This document shows, piece by piece, positions 1-12,450 of a stretch of DNA of 64,000 nt. This DNA comes from Adiantum capillus-veneris. Lineage: Eukaryota > Streptophyta > Polypodiopsida > Polypodiales > Pteridaceae. A program made the position numbers and the translations under genes. The DNA lies in contig CM043966.1 of assembly GCA_014529385.2 (NCBI GenBank), positions 103,179,087-103,243,086 on the forward strand, written 5' to 3'. Numbering within the stretch: position 1 is the stretch's first letter; each line of letters begins with the position of its first letter. The notes under the pieces are model-generated. The model did no database searches. It was not told the DNA's origin and saw nothing but the letters and a program-made list of their open reading frames with translations.

Positions 1-504
1 CAAGAAGCATGGATGGATCGACTTCTTACCTTAGCTGAGCTTGAGTGGAAAAGAGAAGCATCATACGAGTGCTATAAGAGGAAAGCCACACAGACAAAGG
101 AGAAGCTTGACAAGAAACTGAAGGACAAAGGCATCAATGAAGGAGATCTTGTGCTAAGGTATGACAATCGACTAGATAATCGTTTTGATGCCAAATTTGA
201 AACAAGATGGCAAGGGCCATACATAGTCAAGAATGCTTTCAATTCTAGTTACTATCAGCTTATGGACTTGAATGGTAAAGAGCACTCCAGGAAGGTAAAC
301 GGGTATCGCTTGAAGCCCTATTTGAGTCGCCTTCTACCAAAGGATCTACCAAAGATCTGTCCAACGGCCGATGTCTCATGTAAGTATTGTTACATGAAGC
401 ATGAGTGTAACTCTAGCCAAAATTCTGAGGGGCCAAACAATAAAGATCTCGTCAAGGACTCTGAAGCACTCTCTTTGGAAAAGATGCTCTATGATGGTAC
501 ATGA
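1..504 (+). pseudogene. Ty3/gypsy integrase C-terminal tail (partial)
   Basis: The frame is open from the window edge and ends in TGA at 502-504. It is lysine-rich at first, then carries a segment of the form GD-V-RY-(x)n-KFE-RWQGPYIV and later RKVNGYRLKPYL. This is the usual C-terminal DNA/chromatin-binding tail of Ty3/gypsy integrases, where a GPF/Y-like module follows the catalytic core. The core itself lies outside the window. A polypurine tract and an LTR start follow within 30 bases, as expected at the 3' end of a gypsy pol gene. Whether the full polyprotein is intact cannot be judged. Family assignment is good; intactness is unknown. Confidence 0.8.
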
Positions 505-518
505 CTATACCATCATCT

Positions 519-530
519 AGGGGGAGGGCT
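519..530 (+). other. Polypurine tract of the left-edge gypsy element
   Basis: A purine run (AGGGGGAGGGCT) lies 14 bases after the integrase stop codon and directly before a TG that starts the LTR. Plus-strand DNA priming in LTR retrotransposons occurs at such tracts. Confidence 0.75.
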
Positions 531-532
531 AA

Positions 533-2640
533 TGATAGCCGTTTTTCGGCTCTTTGTAATTGCCACAGTGAGTTACCTCACCCTACCAAAATCACCCAAA
601 CACTGTGGCTATCCCTACCATTTCACTGTACATAGGCGTGCGTGAGTCACGGGACTTTTCCCATATCTTCTTAAAAAACCCTCAATTAGCTAGCCATTGG
701 GCTAGTTGAGCCAAAAAAATAAAAAATATAAGTATATTATGGCCCATGCGTATGTAAATATTTCTTTGTATATAGGGCCTAAATACAATATTTTTTTATA
801 ATTATTTTGGTATTTATTTTAATATTTCTACCTAGGTGTGTGATATTTATGCTCTGTACATTGCCTCACCATTACCACAATTTTTCTTACCATTTTTCAT
901 ATTTTTTATTCCATATAGAAATATTTTCATGTAAGCTTCTCTTATATTTGGTGTAACTCCATCCCAACAAAAATCCAAAAAAACTAGTTCTATTTATGTG
1001 TATATTTTTTTCACTATTGTGATTTTTTCCTTCCTACATATATTCTCTATTACTCTCATAAATTAGACCACCAAAAATATTCATCTTTTTATGGTAGACT
1101 TATAATGAGAGAGATTTATTTTGACCCCTCTATATTTTTCCACCTATATTATTTATATTTGACATGTACATATTTTTTAGACCCCTCAATATTTGATTTT
1201 CTTAGTTGTACTATTCACTTATATCATGATCTCAACAATATCTTCAATTATAGACCTACCAAATAAGGTCAAGGGTAGGTGGCATGCATACATGCACTAT
1301 GGAGGGCTCACTCTTGGAGGTATTCAAAAGAATCATCCAAAGAAGGACCCCACAAGGACCTTGTGCAGTGGAAAAAAACGGTCGGTTTTGCTGAATTTTT
1401 AAAGTTCACTTGCTCTCCGAATTTGAAAAGGTGATACAAACAAAAGTTGTAGCTCGTGGGCTGAACTTTTGCCTCAAATTTTTTCATATTTTTTTGAGCT
1501 ACGAGCTGTGAGCTATGATTTTATTAGTGGACCCCAATTTTCCCATGCTATGCAGCCACACTCTCTCTTCCACTTTATCATTTTCCTCTTTCACACACAC
1601 TTCTCCACTCATCATCCCCACCTCTCTCACCACTCCTCTCTGCACCCTACTCACCTTCTCCTCAACCTTGAAGAATAAGAGAAACCATGGTGAACTCATA
1701 CCTCCCACACACAATTCCATTCCAAAATTGACCACCTAGTCTCATTTTTCCTCCTCCAATTTACCCATATCTATCAAAAAAACCACAAAATTCAGCCTCT
1801 TCTCTTAAAAAACAGCATCATGGTGGTTGATTACTCAGCTTCAATTACCTTGTCTCTCAAGGAAGGTCAAGAGTGGAGAAAAAATGTACCGTCAAAGCTA
1901 GTGGACCGTCAACAAGCGTCAAAATTGGCCCTACTCAAGACACTTGGAGCATCAACCTTGTAAGAAATCCACCTTTTCTTACCTCTTAAGAATTTTTCTT
2001 CCTTATTTGTATCCTACATGGATACTCCCATTGTAAATATCCAATTCCATTTGTAAATTAATACTAACTCTACTAACACTAACCCACTATGAAAAGTCCT
2101 ATCACCTCCATTTCTCTCCTCTCTCTTTCCCCACCAACTTCTTGATAATTCCAAGCAAAAGAAATTAGATAAATTGCTGAAAATCTAACCCAACCATGGT
2201 TAGAGGAGTAACCCTAGCCTTGAAAATTGCTATAAAAGGAGGGTGTAGCTAGCACAAAAGGGGGAGCCATAAGCAAGAGCACTATGCTATAGCTTGAGAA
2301 GCCAAGCTCAACCTCTCTAGAAGGAGCTCTTGAGTGGAAGCTCATTGTCTTATGCATGTGCATGTGTTGTAATAGGGGATTAGCAAGGGAACTCTATGCC
2401 ATTGTAAGAGAGAGAGAGTGATCATTCAATTGAGAGTAGGAAATATATCATTTCTCCTACTAGTGTAAGCCCAACATTTGCTGAATCAAGGAGGGTGGAT
2501 TTGGACTAAGCTTGGATACTTTGTCTCCCTTCCAACGTGAAGTAATGGACAACAATGATGCGTAAGTGTCTTGGTGTTTTTTGTTAAGTTCTTGATAGCT
2601 TGTCTCTGGTGTTGTCATCAATCTAGCCATAAATCCCACA
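533..2640 (+). repeat. 3' LTR of the left-edge gypsy element
   Basis: The LTR starts with TGATAGCC just after the polypurine tract. The stretch has no coding content and is AT-rich. It contains a TATA box near its right end, followed by what looks like R/U5 sequence. The right boundary is not proven because the 5' LTR is outside the window. I place it near a CCCACA at 2634-2640. The left edge is well supported; the right edge could be wrong by a few hundred bases. Confidence 0.55.
2231..2238 (+). promoter_or_regulatory. TATA box in LTR U3
   Basis: TATAAAAG sits in the right part of the LTR, where the U3 promoter of a plant LTR would be. Transcription would begin roughly 30 bases downstream, consistent with a long U3 and short R/U5. 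Confidence 0.5.
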
Positions 2641-2897
2641 TACTGTAAGAGGGCGACAGGGTGGAGAGGACTCCCCTGGCCTTAAGACAGTGATTGGGGT
2701 GGCTTTTCTTGTGATGTGTTGTGGTGAAATTTACGCAAGCTATGTTGAACAAATACTAATCTCACTTTGATTTGTCATGACAGATTTGTAAGAAGGTATT
2801 AATGCAACAAGCACCCCCTCCCCCTTTCTCTCTCTTTCTTAAATATATAATTGTGTTTGCTTGATCATTGCCGATACGTTTCAAAGCAGCCCGAGCA

Positions 2898-2900
<3 letters not shown>

Positions 2901-2963
<63 letters not shown>
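2901..2963. repeat. (TC)n microsatellite, about 31 units
   Basis: An uninterrupted run of TC dinucleotides. Codon-like reading of it gives only Leu-Ser repeats and is not coding. Confidence 0.97.
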
Positions 2964-2965
<2 letters not shown>

Positions 2966-3221
2966 GCGTCCTAGTTCGCATCCAAAACTAGGTGGTGCCC
3001 CAAATTTGTGTAGGGTTAGGTTGCGGGTTTGTGTATGTGTTTGTTGTTTTTTTCCAACCCCAACCCAATTGAGCAGCCTGGGAGCCTAGAAGAGTGCTTG
3101 GAGGCCACTCTTCTTGTTGCCCGCCCCAGACCGCCTCAGCATCTTTCCACTGAACACACTCTAAAGCTTGTTCAAATGAATCAGGCTCATCTGCATCACA
3201 AAGAGTGCTAAAGCAAGCCAA

Positions 3222-4969
3222 ATCTACTTGCTCTCTGCAAAAGTAGTACCAGCACGTGTTTTTCGTGGCAACGGTGCATCCAACTTGCTATCCTGCAAAG
3301 TTTTCTGAACCCATTTAGGCAAGGTTCTTTCTTCCCTGAGAACTTCTTGCTCTTCACGCACAATTTCCTCTACATCATGAGGTGTCACATGCTGATCAAA
3401 AGATTGATCAAGATTATCAACCTGTTGTGATTCTTGATTCTCCACAAAAGAAGGAAGCAAACCTTCAAATACATCATGTGTCTGCATATGAGGTACATCA
3501 AAAGCAACCATAGGTTGAGCAGTAGTTTCTGCAAAAATTACATCATGACTTTCAAAAATCTTGTTTGTAGCAGGATTGTAAAGTCTATAACCTTTACTTC
3601 CACTACTGTACCCCACAAATATACATTTGATTGCCTTATCATCAAGCTTCCCACGTAACTGCTGAGGGATGTGAGCATAAGCAAGACAACCAAAAACACG
3701 AAGATAACTGACTGAAGGTTTTTTGTCATACCAAGCTTCATATGCAGTAATGGTCTTCAAGGCACGAGTAGGACACCTGTTCAAAACATGTGCTGCACAA
3801 GCAACTGCCTCCATCCATAGCTTATGAGGCAAACTCTTAGCCTTGAGCATACATCTAGCTGTCTCCATTAAAGACCTGTTCTTCCTTTCTGCAACACCAT
3901 TCTGTTGTGGTGTGTATGGCATAGTGCATTGGTGTTTAATGCCTTTCTTTCCCAACAAATCCTTAAATGCACCTGACATGTATTCACCTCCTCGATCGGT
4001 ACGAAGAGTCTGTACTTTGCAACCTGTTTCATTTTCAACCATGGTGACATAATGTTGAAAAACTGCAAACACATCTGACTTTGCTTTGAGTGGATACACC
4101 CAACAAAACCTGGAAAAGTCATCAATGAAGGTCACAAAATAAAGGCTGTTTCCTATAGATGGCGTCCTCATAGGACCACATACATCACTGTGTACAAGCT
4201 GCAACTTTCGTGTCGCTCTAACTGAACCATCCTGCGAAAATGCAAATATGTGCATCTTTCCAAGAACGCAACCTTCACATACATGTCTTGGTGTCATCTC
4301 CAATAAAGACAAATCATGCACCATATTATGACGTTGTAAAGTCATCAAACTGCCATAACCAACATGCCCAAATCTAGCATGCCACAACTTAGCATCCTGC
4401 ATGGCCTGAGTCTTTGTTTCTGCAATACATACCTGAATCTGCTTTTCATAACGATCTAGCACAAATAGTCCATTGTCCAGCGTACCTGTAGTGATAAGAG
4501 AATAACCATTCTCTCGATCTCGTACAACACATCTGTCATCCTCAAAAATGACCCGAAGACCATTTTTTGCAAGAGAGGATACAGACAACAAATTCTTCTT
4601 GATCCCTGGAACATATAAGACATCTGGCAAGCATAAATCTGAACCATCTGAAATGGTAATCAAAATCTTACCAACTCCTTTGATTGGATAAGAAGCATTA
4701 TTTGCACATGTCACCTTCTTTCCTGTTGGAGCTGCATCCAATGAACAAAATAAATCCTTCCTTGAAGTAATATACCTGGATGCACCACTATCAAAGTACC
4801 AAATCATTTGTGTCTTGTCAACACTGTAAGAAAAAAAATCTGAACATACTACAAAAGCATAAGAATCCTGCACAAAGTTTGCAGACTCTTCTTTAGCTGT
4901 AGAAGAATCACCAGAAGCTGAAACAACCAAACTTGACTCTTTCTTCTTTTCTTTAGCAATTCGCTTTTT
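3222..4969 (-). pseudogene. copia protease-integrase, C-terminally truncated
   Basis: This is in the same frame as gag, just past its TGA. In order it shows aspartic protease (WYFDSGASRYI), the GAG-pre-integrase H-x-H-C-C zinc domain (LWHARFGHVGYGSL, then C-EGCVLGK), and an integrase core with VHSDVCGP, RTDRGGEY and the PQQNGVAERKNRSL segment holding the catalytic Glu. The region with FGCLAYAHIP and FVGYSSGSKGYRLY follows. TAG at 3222-3224 ends the frame. Beyond it a short in-frame remnant (DEPDSFEQAL) of the RT entry runs to 3138, where homology is lost. The integrase catalytic residues look intact; the polyprotein is not. Confidence 0.86.
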
Positions 4970-5818
4970 TCACTCACTAATGTAGTGACCAGGTTTCTTG
5001 CAGTAGTGACATTTACCTTTCTTCTTGGACTTGTCGGAATCACCTTTAGACTTCTCTGAAGATTGTCCTGCACTAGGCTTGGAGTGATGAGCACTCTCTT
5101 TACCCTTGTTTTTGTTCTGTACAACAAGAGCATGATCCATACCATCCACCTGTAAAGACTTGTTCTTACGTGATTGATCCTCTTGCAATAGCAAAGCCAC
5201 TAACTCTTCAAAATGAAGAGGGTCAGGATTAGCTCGCAAAGACAGAGTCAAAGAAGTCTGAAAAGTCAAATAAGATGGTGGTAGTGAATTGAGTGTTTTG
5301 GAAACCAAGTCCTTCTCTGGAATCACTTCATCAATGCTAAGCAATTGCTCTTTAAGATCCCTGATTTTTATAAGATGCTCGACAATATCGTCACCTTCGT
5401 CCATCTGTATTTTGTCAAGTTGTTTCTTCAAAAACTCTATTCTGGCAGCGTTTCTTCCTCCAAACATAGCTTGCAGAGTGTTCCAAGCATCCTCAGAAGT
5501 TCTGCAAGATCTGATATGTGGTGTGATTGTCCTCTTTATGGTTAAGGCAATCACAGCCATAGCTTGTGCATCTTTAGTATCCCATCTCTTTTGCTCTGGA
5601 GTGACTTGTGAGGGTCCTGCACCAACAGCTGCACCACGACCAGGCGTGGCAGGTGCAATGCTACCTGGACGAACTTCATCTCCAGATACATAATCCCACA
5701 ATTCTTTACCAACCAAAACATTTTTGGCCATAAAAGACCAAAGAGAATAGTTGGTACCATCCAATTTGTCTTCGGATGTAAACGCACCAAAAATCTCTTT
5801 CTCCGTAGATTGAGCCAT
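4970..5818 (-). pseudogene. copia gag (capsid/nucleocapsid), ended by a stop in the zinc knuckle
   Basis: The start at 5818 (MAQSTEKEIF) is chosen over an ATG 15 bases upstream because copia gag proteins start with a short tail before the F-x-G-x-NY-x-W motif, here DGTNYSLW at about residues 21-28. A gag polypeptide of copia type (UBN2-like) follows, with W-K-D-A-Q-like and AW-x-L-x-x-F motifs. The basic C-terminus holds a zinc knuckle, CHYCKKPGH, whose fourth ligand should be Cys. At that position the codon is TGA, so the frame ends exactly one residue short of a complete CCHC. The reading frame continues in register beyond it. Confidence 0.85.
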
Positions 5819-6203
5819 ACTGTGGATGCACACAAGAGAGCAAAAGAACCTCCAAGAGATTCACAAATCTCCTCTCCAATCCAAGCAAAACTCTACAAAA
5901 AATCTCAGCACAAAGCTAAGACAAGCTGCTTCCCAAAAGAACTGTTTACCTGAAGAAAATCTGTCAAAAAGCACACCCTCTTGATCTAAACGCCTCCGAA
6001 AAGTAACTTCTGCTACGCTGCTCAGAACAAAATTCTGAGGGCTCGAACGGCTTCGAAAGGGGGGTAAAACCGCAGGTCACCTGCTCAGAATACTCCCGAA
6101 ACATCGAGGATGCTCCCACGAGCAAATTTTTCGAAAATTTCCTGAAAACTGCGATTGCGCGCGCGGACGCGAAAACGCAAGTAGAGGCTCTGGAAATCAC
6201 CTT

Positions 6204-6215
6204 GCTCTGATACCA
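6204..6215 (-). other. Primer binding site, initiator-Met tRNA
   Basis: The minus strand reads TGGTATCAGAGC, the standard site complementary to the 3' end of plant initiator methionine tRNA used by Ty1/copia elements. Confidence 0.93.
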
Positions 6216-6217
6216 AT

Positions 6218-6480
6218 TGTTGAAGATGATGAAACAGGAAATAGAAGGAAGACAGCAACTCAGAGTAGGAAGAAGATGGAGAAGGAGAAGACACAGAGCT
6301 TGCGTACGAGATCTCTGTAGTCTGTCTCTCTGTATTAGAATAATAATGTATCTACAAACTCAGAGCTACAAAGCTTATATGAAACCCTAAGAGATAAGGT
6401 GTCCTTTCACACCGGATGTCCAGGGGGAAAAACCGAGTGGGAGAAAAGTGCCCCTGGTGAAGTGCGTATACAAACTAACA
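6218..6480 (-). repeat. 5' LTR of the truncated copia element
   Basis: On the minus strand this 263-bp segment starts TGTTAG and ends TTCAACA, giving the standard TGTT...AACA ends. It lies two bases from a perfect primer binding site. A TATATAAG-like box occurs within it. The start is inferred from the TGTTAG motif because no second LTR is present. Confidence 0.72.
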
Positions 6481-8832
6481 CTACTACATGTCTACAATGA
6501 ATATATTCATTGGAAAATTTGTAGCAAAGATAGAGACCTCTATCGAGCCCCATCTTTCGCCATTTAGCTTCTGTTTGAATAGCTTCGTGCATGATTAACC
6601 CTAGTAGCATTGATCTTTTAGGGTGGATTCCTATGACCTAGATGCTTTGAAAATTGAATCTTAAAACTCCTATCCATATTCATTAGTCATCTTTTGTTGA
6701 GGGCACTATGAATAGATGAAACAAAATCTAGGGGGAGGATGGCGCGCGCGTGGTTGGGGGGGGGGGGGGGGGGGGGGTTAAACCTCCTATCTATATGAAA
6801 GAATTGAATGATAAAGGGGATATAGTAAATTAGGCCAAATTGTGATGGGTGAGAAAGACCTTGCAATGACTTGATTAATTAGATTTTCCAAGGTCCGAGA
6901 TAAACTACGTAGAAAGCTCTAGGTCTCAAAGCCATTGGACCATTGAGGGGTCTCAAAACATCTTCCCATATCTTAATGCCTTTGTGGTGGAGCATTTAGG
7001 TTTTTCTAAGCAACCCTTCAACTACTTCAGGGATGTCCATCAATGGACACCATAAAGATTCTTCTAGGGGGACCGTCAAATTATTGTGGGATGCCCTATT
7101 GATGTGTTCTTGGCTGTGTCAAACCCTCGTCTCTTATGTTCCAATGGTTTGATCATAGCTAGCAATGCTTGATAGCTACTACTATTTTCTAACCACTCAA
7201 CATGTACTTGCTTGTTCTCTTCTTTAAGATTGGAAAGGGGATACTTCTTGGGATCATAGTTTTCATGATGCACATATGCTACCACTACGTGTCTAGTTTG
7301 TTCAGTTTTGGCTGCGAAGAACACAATACATCACACATTGATGCTTTGTTTTAGCCACATAGGTTACCAAGATTGAATTTTCTATTGAGCTCCTAGTTTG
7401 CATTCGCCAGGTGATGTTGTACAACATTACATGTTGGTGCCATTGACATGGTTGGTGGCCATTTTGACTTGTTGCAAAGAGAAAACCTGATAGAAGGAAG
7501 GTCTTTTTGTCTTTTTGTGAATTTAATTTATGTGTATTGAAGGCAGTGTTCAAAAAAAGTGTGCCTTAGATTAGCCTTGAGCCGGTTGCAAAATCAAAGT
7601 AGTTGGTTGAGGGGAGGGCAAAAAGGAGAAAATTCCGCTTAAAATACATGGAAAATAGTGTAATTTTGCAAAAATACTGCCTAGTATTGTAAAATTTCAC
7701 GTTCAGATTTATCTTGGAGGGATTTTTGTATGTTTGTGAAAATGATTTTTCCCGAACACTAATTCAAGGTGCTATGAAAATTCTACGCCTTTGCAAAAGT
7801 CCTTGGGGCAGTGACTAGATACCTTTACATCTTCCCACTTCAATAGATTAGCTCACAATTTTGCACTACCATGAGTCACCATATCTTATTCTACTTCCCC
7901 CTCCGTGACCTTTTTGGTCCTCTTTTTGGTAGCCTTGCTTCACCTAGTCAAGATTGTTTGCATCAAGGTTAGCATGAAACTCTTCAAGATTTTGCCAAAA
8001 AAGCTCAACTTTACCCAAGACTGCATCTTGTTTATGGTTGTAGCTACACACATAAGATTTAAAGCCCTTGGTTTTTAGCCCTTTTTGGAAAGCCAATGTT
8101 CCTCTAGGTATGTCTAATACTTTTTATCACTAGCCCTCATCTTTGCTCTTTCCAAGGAACATAACACCATATAATAGCTTGTGTGAACTTCGCTACACAA
8201 GTAACAAGGCATGCTCTGAAAACCCTAGGGTAGCTACACCATTAAGCACTTTGTGTGCTTTCTAGTACCTACCCCTCATTTTTCCAGCTTTTATCATATG
8301 CTTTAGTCATGTACACATCATTCCTTGCAAAATTTGTGATTATATAAACCTAAGAAATAAGCAATGTTGCTACTCATAGTGACACTTTCAATGTAATCTT
8401 TCTCAACGTTTGATTCTTCGGTTACTCCCTTGCTCTTACAATGGGGCTAAAAACCTTTGTGCTTGGCTTGGGGATGGTAGAGGTTCTTACGATAGGAAGA
8501 GAGTACATCATTGTTTGACCATTTTAGTTTGCTTGATTGAGTGATTTGTGGCGTGTATTGTATGGTCATAATGTATTGGACATTAACTTGTGAGTTGTTG
8601 TCATGTGAATAATATTATTCTACATCTCTTGCTTACTTTTTCTTAGTGTTATGACTGTGTGATTAGTGCACATACAATGTAGGTACTCCATACACCATGA
8701 CTAGCAAAATCACAAAACTATAGTGACTATTTTTAGAGGAGCTAGTAAGCATGTAGCTTCATTCTACTTGATTGGACCATCTCCAAAGCTCGTTCAAGGC
8801 TAGTGCATACAAGACCTTTATTGATAGTTTAA
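6481..8832. other. No gene recognised
   Basis: Apart from the poly-G tract, the stretch is AT-rich with only short open frames on both strands and no recognisable domain. It may be old degraded repeat DNA. Confidence 0.6.
6756..6777. repeat. Poly-G tract (22 G)
   Basis: A homopolymer of 22 G is preceded by a CGCGCGCG stretch. The length may be unreliable because such tracts are often mis-sequenced. Confidence 0.9.
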
Positions 8833-9053
8833 TGCCTATGGTGGATAGACCAACGAGGCATTCATCATAATAAGAAATAATAACAATTAACAATAAGTAT
8901 TAGAGAGAATGTGTTCAATGTAAAAGGAAATAAACCTGCTTGGTCTATTAGATATCTGGAGAGGGAATTACAAGGTAAGCATGGTGGCCTTATATAGGCT
9001 CAAAATGGAAAGTGGCAATAAAATGTTGGAAAGTGATATGCATCGCATGTGGG
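8833..9053 (-). repeat. Left copy of a 220-bp direct repeat (LTR-like)
   Basis: This segment is about 88-90 percent identical by eye to 14670-14891. Both copies start TGC(C/T)TATGGTGGATAGACC and end at GCATGTGGG or ACATGTGGG. The right copy has a degenerate primer site at its inner edge, so the pair would be the 3' and 5' LTRs of a minus-strand element. The ends are not clean TG...CA on both copies, so one copy may be truncated. Confidence 0.6.
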
Positions 9054-10806
9054 CCCCTCAAAGTCTCAGCCCTCCCACTCTCAAAACTTACGCTAGCAAA
9101 ATTTGATGAAGTTCTTTAAATTTTATGTGAACATCAGTAATTCTTTTTCTAAAAACTTAGAAAACCTCCAAGTGGAAATTTCTAGAGGTTAATAGTATAT
9201 ATTTCAAGGTTTTTACACTAGATTTTTTATATTTCCTCAGCTTGAATATATTTGAAGGTTTTTATACTAGATTTTATATGTTTTCTCACCTTCAAATTTA
9301 AAATTAAGAGATTATTTTTGTAATTTGTAGATGATATTATGCTAAAAGTAGGTTTTCTTAAGCACTGACGTAAACTTATAGAAGCCTTTTTTTTGGGACA
9401 ATGACAGAAGTACACAAATTGTGGGACAATCCCTTTCCTAGCTTGCAAAATTCCTCCTAGTTACAATTCAAATTGGAAATACTAATAGAATCTTAATAAT
9501 TTTGATAGTTTGTATGAGTTCTGAACTATTATCTTAGGCCTAAAAACACTAGATACACAATAAACCCCATCGAAGTCTGTTGAAGTCGTCTACATCTCAC
9601 TTGGGGCAACTTCAACTGCTCTTGCCAACATCATTTCACTTTAATTTGTGCATCACATTTTCTTACTTAAAAGGAATGTGAAGCTCACCTTGCCAAACCC
9701 AAAGCAACAGGGAATCTTTCACCTCTCTCACCTTCACCACAACAACGCAATTGTTTGCATGCTTGATGGGTGCAACTTTTAATAGTAAAAAAAACACTCA
9801 ATAGCTCCTATCATTGAGCGTCGTTTTTGCACAACTATCGTGTTGCATGTTGCCTCCATCTACTTGCCCCCCTATCTACCACATCACACCTTTGCAAGTA
9901 CTACACAAAGAGTCCATCTCTGGTGTCTCTTGCAAGTCATCTTTCAAGGGTAGTCCATGAGCACAAGATTCAAATCATTGCCCATAGATGACTACTCAAA
10001 GACGCAAGTTACTGTCTCAATTTTATCTTTGAAAACTCACTCTCGAGTTCAATGGAATCAGTTGCTTTGACACGGTCTTACGCTAGCAACAATGGTCCAA
10101 AAATCCCCAAACACTTGTAAATTTTGAGATTTACCTCTAAATTTTTAATTTGAATGTGAGAAAACCTACAAATCTTAGAGAAACTTGCTGCAAAAAACTT
10201 CAAATATGGTCAATTTATCTCTAGTATTTTTCATATGTTGGTTTACCTAGTTTTTGGAAAAAAAGTCCTTATGATCACCAGTTGGCAAAGTCCTTGATGA
10301 TGTGTAGCTTAATTTTAGAGCATCTATGAAGCAATTGAGTTGGTCAATTTACATTAGAACACATCTTCTCACAATCTTGTGTTATATTTGGAGGTATTAA
10401 CAAATTTACTACCATCCGTGTCTTGTAGACACGAAAGTCAATCACTTGATTGCTATGCATTTGAATCATTAAATAGAAATTTGGTAGAGAAAAAAGCACT
10501 TGCCCAAAATTGCACACCTAAAATAGGCTTCCGATGGATGCAATAGGTTTGTATAGAATGCGTAAATAAGCTCATGCAAATCCAATGGCTTGGGGCTACT
10601 TGGTTAATCTTGGGATTGGATAGATATACATTGCTTTTGTGCTTAGGTCTTGTGGAGACTTTGCCGTGGAAGTAGTGGACTTTCTTCGTGATTCTTGATG
10701 CTAGTGTGTTAGAGCCATTAATGGTGCATGAGCGTGGCCTTGAATAATTTTGACATTTAAAATGAAAGCCAAAAGGTTTCAATAGGAAGGGTTGTTTGGA
10801 ACGAAT
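9054..10806. other. Interior of the LTR-like pair, no gene recognised
   Basis: AT-rich sequence between the left repeat and the nested copia-type element. A 109-codon open frame on the minus strand (10453-10782) has no domain I recognise. No protease, integrase or RT motif is visible, so the outer element is either non-autonomous or fully eroded. Confidence 0.5.
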
Positions 10807-11067
10807 TGTTAGGTAAAGGCGGTGTGTCTCACCATGCTTTGTCCGTGTCCGCCGGTCAATGTTCGGCCGCCCACATGTATCTCCTTATTCTTTATACATA
10901 CAAAGAATAAGGAGCTCTCACTCTTTCTCACATTGTGTTCATACAGTGAAATTTGGAAGCTCCACCCACATCCCGTGTGCTCTCTCTCCCCCCTTCTCTC
11001 TCTCTCCCCCCTTCTCACTCAACACACACACACACACACACACACACACCGCATTTGCGTACTCACA
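10807..11067 (+). repeat. 5' LTR of the 3.2-kb element
   Basis: 261 bp, TGTTAG...CTCACA. It contains CT-rich stretches, an (AC)n tract at about 11025-11049, and TTATTCTTTATACATACAAAGAATAAGG-type short inverted sequence that is shared with the 3' LTR. Confidence 0.85.
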
Positions 11068-11069
11068 AT

Positions 11070-11081
11070 TGGTATCAGAGC
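11070..11081 (+). other. Primer binding site, initiator-Met tRNA
   Basis: A perfect TGGTATCAGAGC, two bases after the CA end of the 5' LTR. Confidence 0.93.
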
Positions 11082-12450
11082 TTTGGCGACGCGCATGCGA
11101 TGGCTTCCCGGTGAGACGGAAGCGACGGAGCTTGGCTGTGGCGGCTTGAGCTCGAGGGAGGTGGATATGGCTCGACGATGTCAAATCTCATCTTAGGCAT
11201 GTATATTCAGCTTGTGTAGAGCTTGTGTAGCAAGCCATTGCTGAATTTTGCAGAAAAGAAGCAAGAACAAGACGTGTTGCAGTTCGTTTTTGTTGTTTTT
11301 GGCTCTCGAAACAGTGTTTTTTGCATATTGCCGTCACATGGAGTCGGATGGATATGATCCAGGAGTCTAAGTTGGGGTTTTGGCACATTTCGGACGCAAT
11401 GGTGATGTCCATTTTTTTTTGAAATTCTGCTGTGAATTACAGTAGGTGCAACAGAAGCAAGTTTATGCTTTGTTTTTTGACCGAAAAAGGAGGTTTTTTG
11501 TATATCTCTCACACCCGGACTCAGCTATATGTGATCCAGGAGTCTACCCTAAGGTTTTGGCACGTCCCAAACGTGCTGTTCATATCAAAAATTTGAAATT
11601 TTGAGTGTTGAAGTTTTTACAGCAGCCTGTCAACAATCTCAACATATCGAGGTTTTGCTGTTTGATTCCTACAGTGTAGAGAGTGATGTGGTTTGCATCT
11701 TTGGTTATGTATGGCACCCTGTGGTGCTATTTGAGAGAAAATGCACCTTGTTTTTGCGTATGCAAGTGGTGCTTTGGAATGTGAATTTCAGATTGTTACA
11801 CATTCGGATGCGGTTTTATGCGCATTGTTTGACTATGTGGGGAGAGAACCTTTTTAGCACGATTTTGTGCAGTTTCATACTATGCATGCATTATGCGGAT
11901 ACAGTGTGAGCTAGCCATAGATCGCAAGTAGCAGGTTTATAGGTTTGTAGTATTTTTGAACAAATACACATTCATAGAGCTATTTAGTCAAGAGTGGGCC
12001 AATTTGCTAGGCTTTTGGCATTGCATGTAGACCATTTGTGGATTTTGCTACTGGGGCAGTGTCTATTGTCATGCGTATTTGGTGAGATTTTTTGAGTTTT
12101 TGCTCACTTTCTAGGGGAAACTTTGCCAGATTTTTCTCAGGATTTCTCGCCATGGTTTATGCATATTCGCAATTTACTCTCTGATGGTATAGTGGTCGAT
12201 ATATTCCCACTTTGACAGTGATCAAGTGTTTACTCTCACTTTGACAGGTTTTGTCAAGTTGGACGCATTTTGGTGTTCTTGTATCCACTCTCGCAAAAGT
12301 GAGGAGTTGTGTATCTTTCTTTGCTTGAGATAGTGGTTTGCTCTCGGGTGGGAGAGTCTTGTGATCTTGAGTATTGTTTGCCATAGTTTTGGCATGGATA
12401 TGGAGACGCTTCAGGTTAGAGGCGGTTCTCAATCACGATCGTGACTAACA

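Larger units (their letters stand above)
3138..6480 (-). mobile_element. 3'-truncated Ty1/copia element
   Basis: Read on the minus strand, the order is 5' LTR (6218-6480), primer binding site, leader, gag, protease, integrase, then the linker that precedes reverse transcriptase. Homology stops abruptly at 3138, right after the conserved W-K-D-A of the RT entry region. Reverse transcriptase, RNase H and the 3' LTR are all absent. The gag-pol frame is broken by only two stop codons, so the copy is fairly young but dead. No target duplication can be scored because one end is missing. Confidence 0.88.

Noticed and set aside
7076-7553. Two minus-strand frames of about 80 codons
   Set aside because: No domain, no coding bias that I can see, and no support from neighbours.
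10453-10782. 109-codon minus-strand frame as a gene
   Set aside because: No recognisable motif, no start context and surroundings that are decayed repeat DNA; it is kept only as a remark on the interior of the LTR-like pair.
10822-11196. Open frames of 80-124 codons around 10.8-11.2 kb
   Set aside because: They lie across the LTR and primer site of the 3.2-kb element; the protein is CT/CA repeat translation plus LTR sequence.
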